Shown here in pieces: positions 14,844 through 17,233 of a DNA stretch of 17,233 nt (position 1 is its first letter; each line of letters starts with the position of its first letter). A program made the position numbers and the translations under genes. Source of the DNA: JALZHR01 sp036389695 (GTDB lineage Bacteria > Acidobacteriota > Blastocatellia > Pyrinomonadales > Pyrinomonadaceae); assembly GCA_036389695.1 (NCBI GenBank), contig DASVWG010000332.1, positions 1-17,233 on the forward strand, written 5' to 3'. The notes beneath the pieces were generated by a model that was not told the origin of the DNA, did no database searches, and saw only the letters and a program-made list of their open reading frames with translations.

Positions 14844-16733
14844 ATGCGCGACGAACTTTTAGGACATTACGAACGCGAGCTGATTTTTCTTCGCAGAATG
14901 GGCGCGGAATTTGCCCGAAAATACCCGAAAATCGCCGCGCGCCTGCTGCTCGACGAGGAAAAGGCGGAAGACCCGCACGTCGAGCGAATGATTGAAGCGT
15001 TCGCTTTTCTGACCGGGCGCATTAATTTAAAGCTCGACGACGAGCTTCCCGAAATTACCGAATCTTTTCTCAACGTCCTGTATCCGCATTATTTAGCGCC
15101 GGTTCCGTCGATGGCAATCGCGCAATTCGTCTACGGCACGCCGAACGATAAATTGACGACCGTGCAGAAAATTCCGCGCGGCGCGAAGCTTTATTCGCGC
15201 CCGGTCGACGGAACGCCGTGTCGTTTTCAGACGGCTTACGACGTGCAGCTTCTGCCGCTCGAAATAACCAGCGCCGCGCTGGAATCGCCCGCGCCGCCCG
15301 ACACGCGCGGGCGCATGGCTGACGCGTATATTCGCCTGAGCATGCGCTGCTACGGCGACGCCAATCTTTCGGAATTGAAAATCGGCGAGACGGGCGAGCC
15401 GCCCGAATTTTTGCGCTTTTATCTGAACGACGCGCCGCAGCTTGTTTTTCCGCTTTACGAGCTGATTTTCAACCACGCTTCGGCAGTCGAGTTTCGCCCG
15501 AAAGAAGCGCCAATCGGCAATAAAACGATGGCGACAATGACTAACATTCAGCTCTCGCTTCCCGACCCGGTTATTTTGCCCGCCGATGCTATTAAACAAG
15601 TCGGCTTCGGCGAAGCGGAAGGAATGCTGCCGCACACGAAGCGCTCTTTCGCGGGTTATCGCCTTTTGACCGAATATTTCGCGTTTCCCCAGAAATTTTT
15701 GTTCTTCGACGTTTACGGCATCGACCGGGCAATCGCGAAAAAATTCGGCAGTCATTTCGATATTTTGATTCATTTGAAAGACATCACGCCGCCGTCCGGC
15801 AGCATCACGGCGGAGACTTTCAGCCTGGGCGCGACGCCGATTATCAATCTTTTTCAGCAGACGACCGACCCGGTTTATCTGTCGCAGCAGAAATACGAAT
15901 ATCACATCATCGCCGACGTGCATCATCAATCGACGACCGAGATTTATTCGATTGACGAGGTTTTTGCGACCGACCCGCGCACGAACACGACGCGCACTTT
16001 TTCGCCGTTTTATTCGATGAAGCACGCTTACGGCGAGCAGATGGAAAAGGCTTTCTGGTATGCGAACCGCCGCCCGTCGCAGCGCGATGACGACGAAGGA
16101 ACGGAGATGTTCGTCTCGTTTGTCGATATGAATTTCAACCCGCGCGTGCCGGCTGAAGAAGTCATCTCGGTCAGAGCGACCTGCACGAATCGCGATTTGC
16201 CGGCGCGCCTGCCTTTCGGCGGCAAGGAAAACGATTTCGAGGTCGAAGGCACGGCGCTGCTGTCGCGCGTCAGATGCCTGACGAAGCCGACCGAAACTTT
16301 GCGCCCGCCGCGCCGGCGCGCCGCGCAGTGGCGTCTGATTTCGCATCTGAATCTGAACTATCTTTCGATGCTGCAAAGCGAAGCGGGCGTGCCGGAAGCA
16401 CTGCAGGAAATTTTGCAGCTTTACAATTACAACGATTCTTCCGTGACGCGCAAACAGATTTTGGGCATCACGGGCATCGAAAGCCGCCGCGTCGTCCGCC
16501 AAATCGGCGAGCGCATCGGCGCGGGCTTCGTGCGCGGAATGGAGACGACTCTGGAATTTGACGAAACCGAATTCGTCGGCAGCGGAATGTATCTTTTCGC
16601 CTGCGTGCTGGAAAAATTTTTCGGGCTTTACGTTTCGCTTAACTCGTTTAACCAGACGGTTTTAAAAACGCGGCAGCGCGAAGGCGTGATAAAGCGCTTT
16701 CCGCCGCGCACGGGCGAGCAGGTTTTGCTTTAA
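14844..16733 (+). CDS. tssF: T6SS baseplate protein TssF (VasA/ImpG)
   Basis: The 629-residue protein shows the TssF pattern along its length. The N-terminus reads LLGHYERELIFLRRMGAEFA; DELPEITESFLNVLYPHYLA follows, then a phage gp6-like middle with FSPFYSMKHAYG. The C-terminal part has EAGVPEALQEILQLYNYN and METTLEFDETEFVGSGMYLF. TssF is a cytoplasmic baseplate wedge protein; two copies with one TssG embrace TssK and TssE around the spike hub. It starts 12 nt after tssE without a clear Shine-Dalgarno site. Its usual partner tssG is separated from it here by one small gene, whereas in many clusters the two are directly adjacent. Confidence 0.97.
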   Translation: MRDELLGHYERELIFLRRMGAEFARKYPKIAARLLLDEEKAEDPHVERMIEAFAFLTGRINLKLDDELPEITESFLNVLYPHYLAPVPSMAIAQFVYGTPNDKLTTVQKIPRGAKLYSRPVDGTPCRFQTAYDVQLLPLEITSAALESPAPPDTRGRMADAYIRLSMRCYGDANLSELKIGETGEPPEFLRFYLNDAPQLVFPLYELIFNHASAVEFRPKEAPIGNKTMATMTNIQLSLPDPVILPADAIKQVGFGEAEGMLPHTKRSFAGYRLLTEYFAFPQKFLFFDVYGIDRAIAKKFGSHFDILIHLKDITPPSGSITAETFSLGATPIINLFQQTTDPVYLSQQKYEYHIIADVHHQSTTEIYSIDEVFATDPRTNTTRTFSPFYSMKHAYGEQMEKAFWYANRRPSQRDDDEGTEMFVSFVDMNFNPRVPAEEVISVRATCTNRDLPARLPFGGKENDFEVEGTALLSRVRCLTKPTETLRPPRRRAAQWRLISHLNLNYLSMLQSEAGVPEALQEILQLYNYNDSSVTRKQILGITGIESRRVVRQIGERIGAGFVRGMETTLEFDETEFVGSGMYLFACVLEKFFGLYVSLNSFNQTVLKTRQREGVIKRFPPRTGEQVLL

Positions 16734-16737
16734 GGAA
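16732..16737 (+). promoter_or_regulatory. Shine-Dalgarno site of the small six-cysteine gene
   Basis: AAGGAA overlaps the tssF stop codon and is 6 nt before ATG 16744. This spacing supports ATG 16744 over the in-frame TTG at 16741 and suggests coupling to tssF translation. Confidence 0.6.
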
Positions 16738-16743
16738 ATTTTG

Positions 16744-17175
16744 ATGTCGAAGACCGGCAAAATAATATTGATTATCGGCGCCGCGGCTTTTTTGCTGGTC
16801 GCGCTTTTCGCCGTCGGGTTTTATATTTACTGGGTCACGGGCGATGCGGAATTTAAGCAGAGCCGGGCTGAAGGCGCGGATTTCGGAAAAACAAAAGATT
16901 ACGACGGATGCCAGAAAGAAGGCATTTCGCGCGTCAGACCGATGGGTCTTTTTGAAGTCACCGAAAGCGTGAAAGTACAGTATTTTGTCGCCGGTTGTTT
17001 GGAGACGAGTCGCCCGAGTCCGGATTTTTGCAAAAATGTTCCGACGGAATCGCAGGATATTTGGGACGATAATAAATGGAAAGACGAGCAATGCCGAAAG
17101 CTCGGCTGGAAAGAAATGAGTCCCAACTGCCGGACGGTTTTAAGAGCGCGGCTGAATTTTTGTGAGAAACGATGA
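16744..17175 (+). CDS. Membrane-anchored six-cysteine protein of unknown function, between tssF and tssG
   Basis: This 143-residue protein is not assigned to a known T6SS family. It begins with Lys-containing MSKTGK and one hydrophobic helix (about 7-30, ILIIGAAAFLLVALFAVGFY), so it is either a signal-anchor protein or has an uncleaved signal. The remainder is polar and contains six Cys in DGCQKEG, AGCLETS, DFCKNVP, EQCRKLGW, PNCRTVL and NFCEKR. The even number and spacing fit three disulfides in the periplasm. No lipobox Cys follows the hydrophobic stretch, so it is not a TssJ-type lipoprotein. The gene fits tightly: its ribosome site overlaps the tssF stop, and its own stop overlaps the tssG start (ATGA, 17172-17175). 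That argues for co-expression with the baseplate genes, though it could equally be an unrelated passenger or an immunity-like protein. Confidence 0.75.
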   Translation: MSKTGKIILIIGAAAFLLVALFAVGFYIYWVTGDAEFKQSRAEGADFGKTKDYDGCQKEGISRVRPMGLFEVTESVKVQYFVAGCLETSRPSPDFCKNVPTESQDIWDDNKWKDEQCRKLGWKEMSPNCRTVLRARLNFCEKR

Positions 17176-17233
17176 GCGAGAAAAATCTTAATCAGAAGCT
17201 TTTCGACGAGCCGGAGCGGTTTGAATTTTTTCA
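17172..17233 (+). CDS. tssG: T6SS baseplate protein TssG (VasB/ImpH), N-terminus only
   Basis: Only about 20 codons are present before the window ends: MSEKNLNQKLFDEPERFEFF. The pattern of a Leu-rich start followed by an acidic Pro-Glu and Phe-Glu-Phe-Phe is typical of TssG N-termini, where the RFxFFQ segment is strongly conserved. TssG joins two TssF copies in the baseplate wedge. The start ATG overlaps the stop of the preceding small gene by 4 nt, implying translational coupling. The assignment rests on this short motif together with the neighbouring tssE and tssF. Confidence 0.8.
   Translation, partial: MSEKNLNQKLFDEPERFEFF

Noticed and set aside
15093..16502. A 469-codon open frame on the - strand opposite tssF
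   Set aside because: It lies wholly antisense to a well-conserved baseplate gene, its translation is Arg-rich with no family pattern, and it arises because tssF rarely uses the codons that read as stops on the other strand.
16744..17175. The small gene as a missing TssJ lipoprotein
   Set aside because: The hydrophobic N-terminus has no lipobox cysteine, and the six-Cys polar domain does not look like the TssJ beta-sandwich.

Overview
The window holds most of one type VI secretion system (T6SS) gene cluster. Every recognisable gene is on the + strand in a dense, operon-like series, and both ends cut a gene. A T6SS implies a diderm bacterium. The mixed base composition, frequent initiation without Shine-Dalgarno sites, intergenic heptamer repeats and distant resemblance to proteobacterial proteins would fit an Acidobacteriota (Blastocatellia-like) genome. 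That placement is inference and weak, because no taxonomic marker is present.

Layout: (1) 2-3401, three consecutive paralogues. Two complete ones have an N-terminal FHA domain, one membrane helix, a Ser/Thr/Pro/Asn-rich linker and a C-terminal lytic-transglycosylase (SLT) fold; of the first only the SLT-like C-terminus is visible. Only the middle copy keeps the catalytic Glu; the flanking two carry Arg there. (2) 3515-9379, the baseplate-to-membrane connector and membrane complex: tssK, tssL, tssM. (3) 9459-11480, tagJ (ImpE) and tssA. (4) 11557-14214, sheath and tube: tssB, tssC, hcp. (5) 14343-17233, baseplate: tssE, tssF, a small six-cysteine membrane-anchored protein of unknown function, and the first codons of tssG.

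How the parts work together, from known T6SS biology: TssL/TssM form the envelope channel, TssK links it to the TssE/F/G baseplate, TssA assists tube and sheath polymerisation, the TssB/TssC sheath contracts around the Hcp tube, and TagJ binds the sheath protein TssB. FHA proteins in T6SS clusters commonly serve Thr-phosphorylation control, and transglycosylases open the cell wall for the membrane complex; here both functions are fused in single membrane proteins. The TssC and Hcp sequences and the presence of tagJ resemble the HSI-I-like class of Pseudomonas aeruginosa. No tssJ, clpV (tssH), vgrG or PAAR gene is visible; the last three may lie outside the window.

The most unusual non-coding signal is a set of short-period repeats in intergenic gaps: heptamer arrays before the third FHA gene, tssK, tssM and tagJ, three of them folding as inverted repeats, and a nonamer-based palindrome before the second FHA gene. 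Each gap uses a different monomer. The genes behind these repeats lack clear Shine-Dalgarno sequences, whereas tssA, tssB, tssC and hcp have strong ones. Two ordinary hairpins flank hcp. No other stretch longer than 300 bases lacks a gene.
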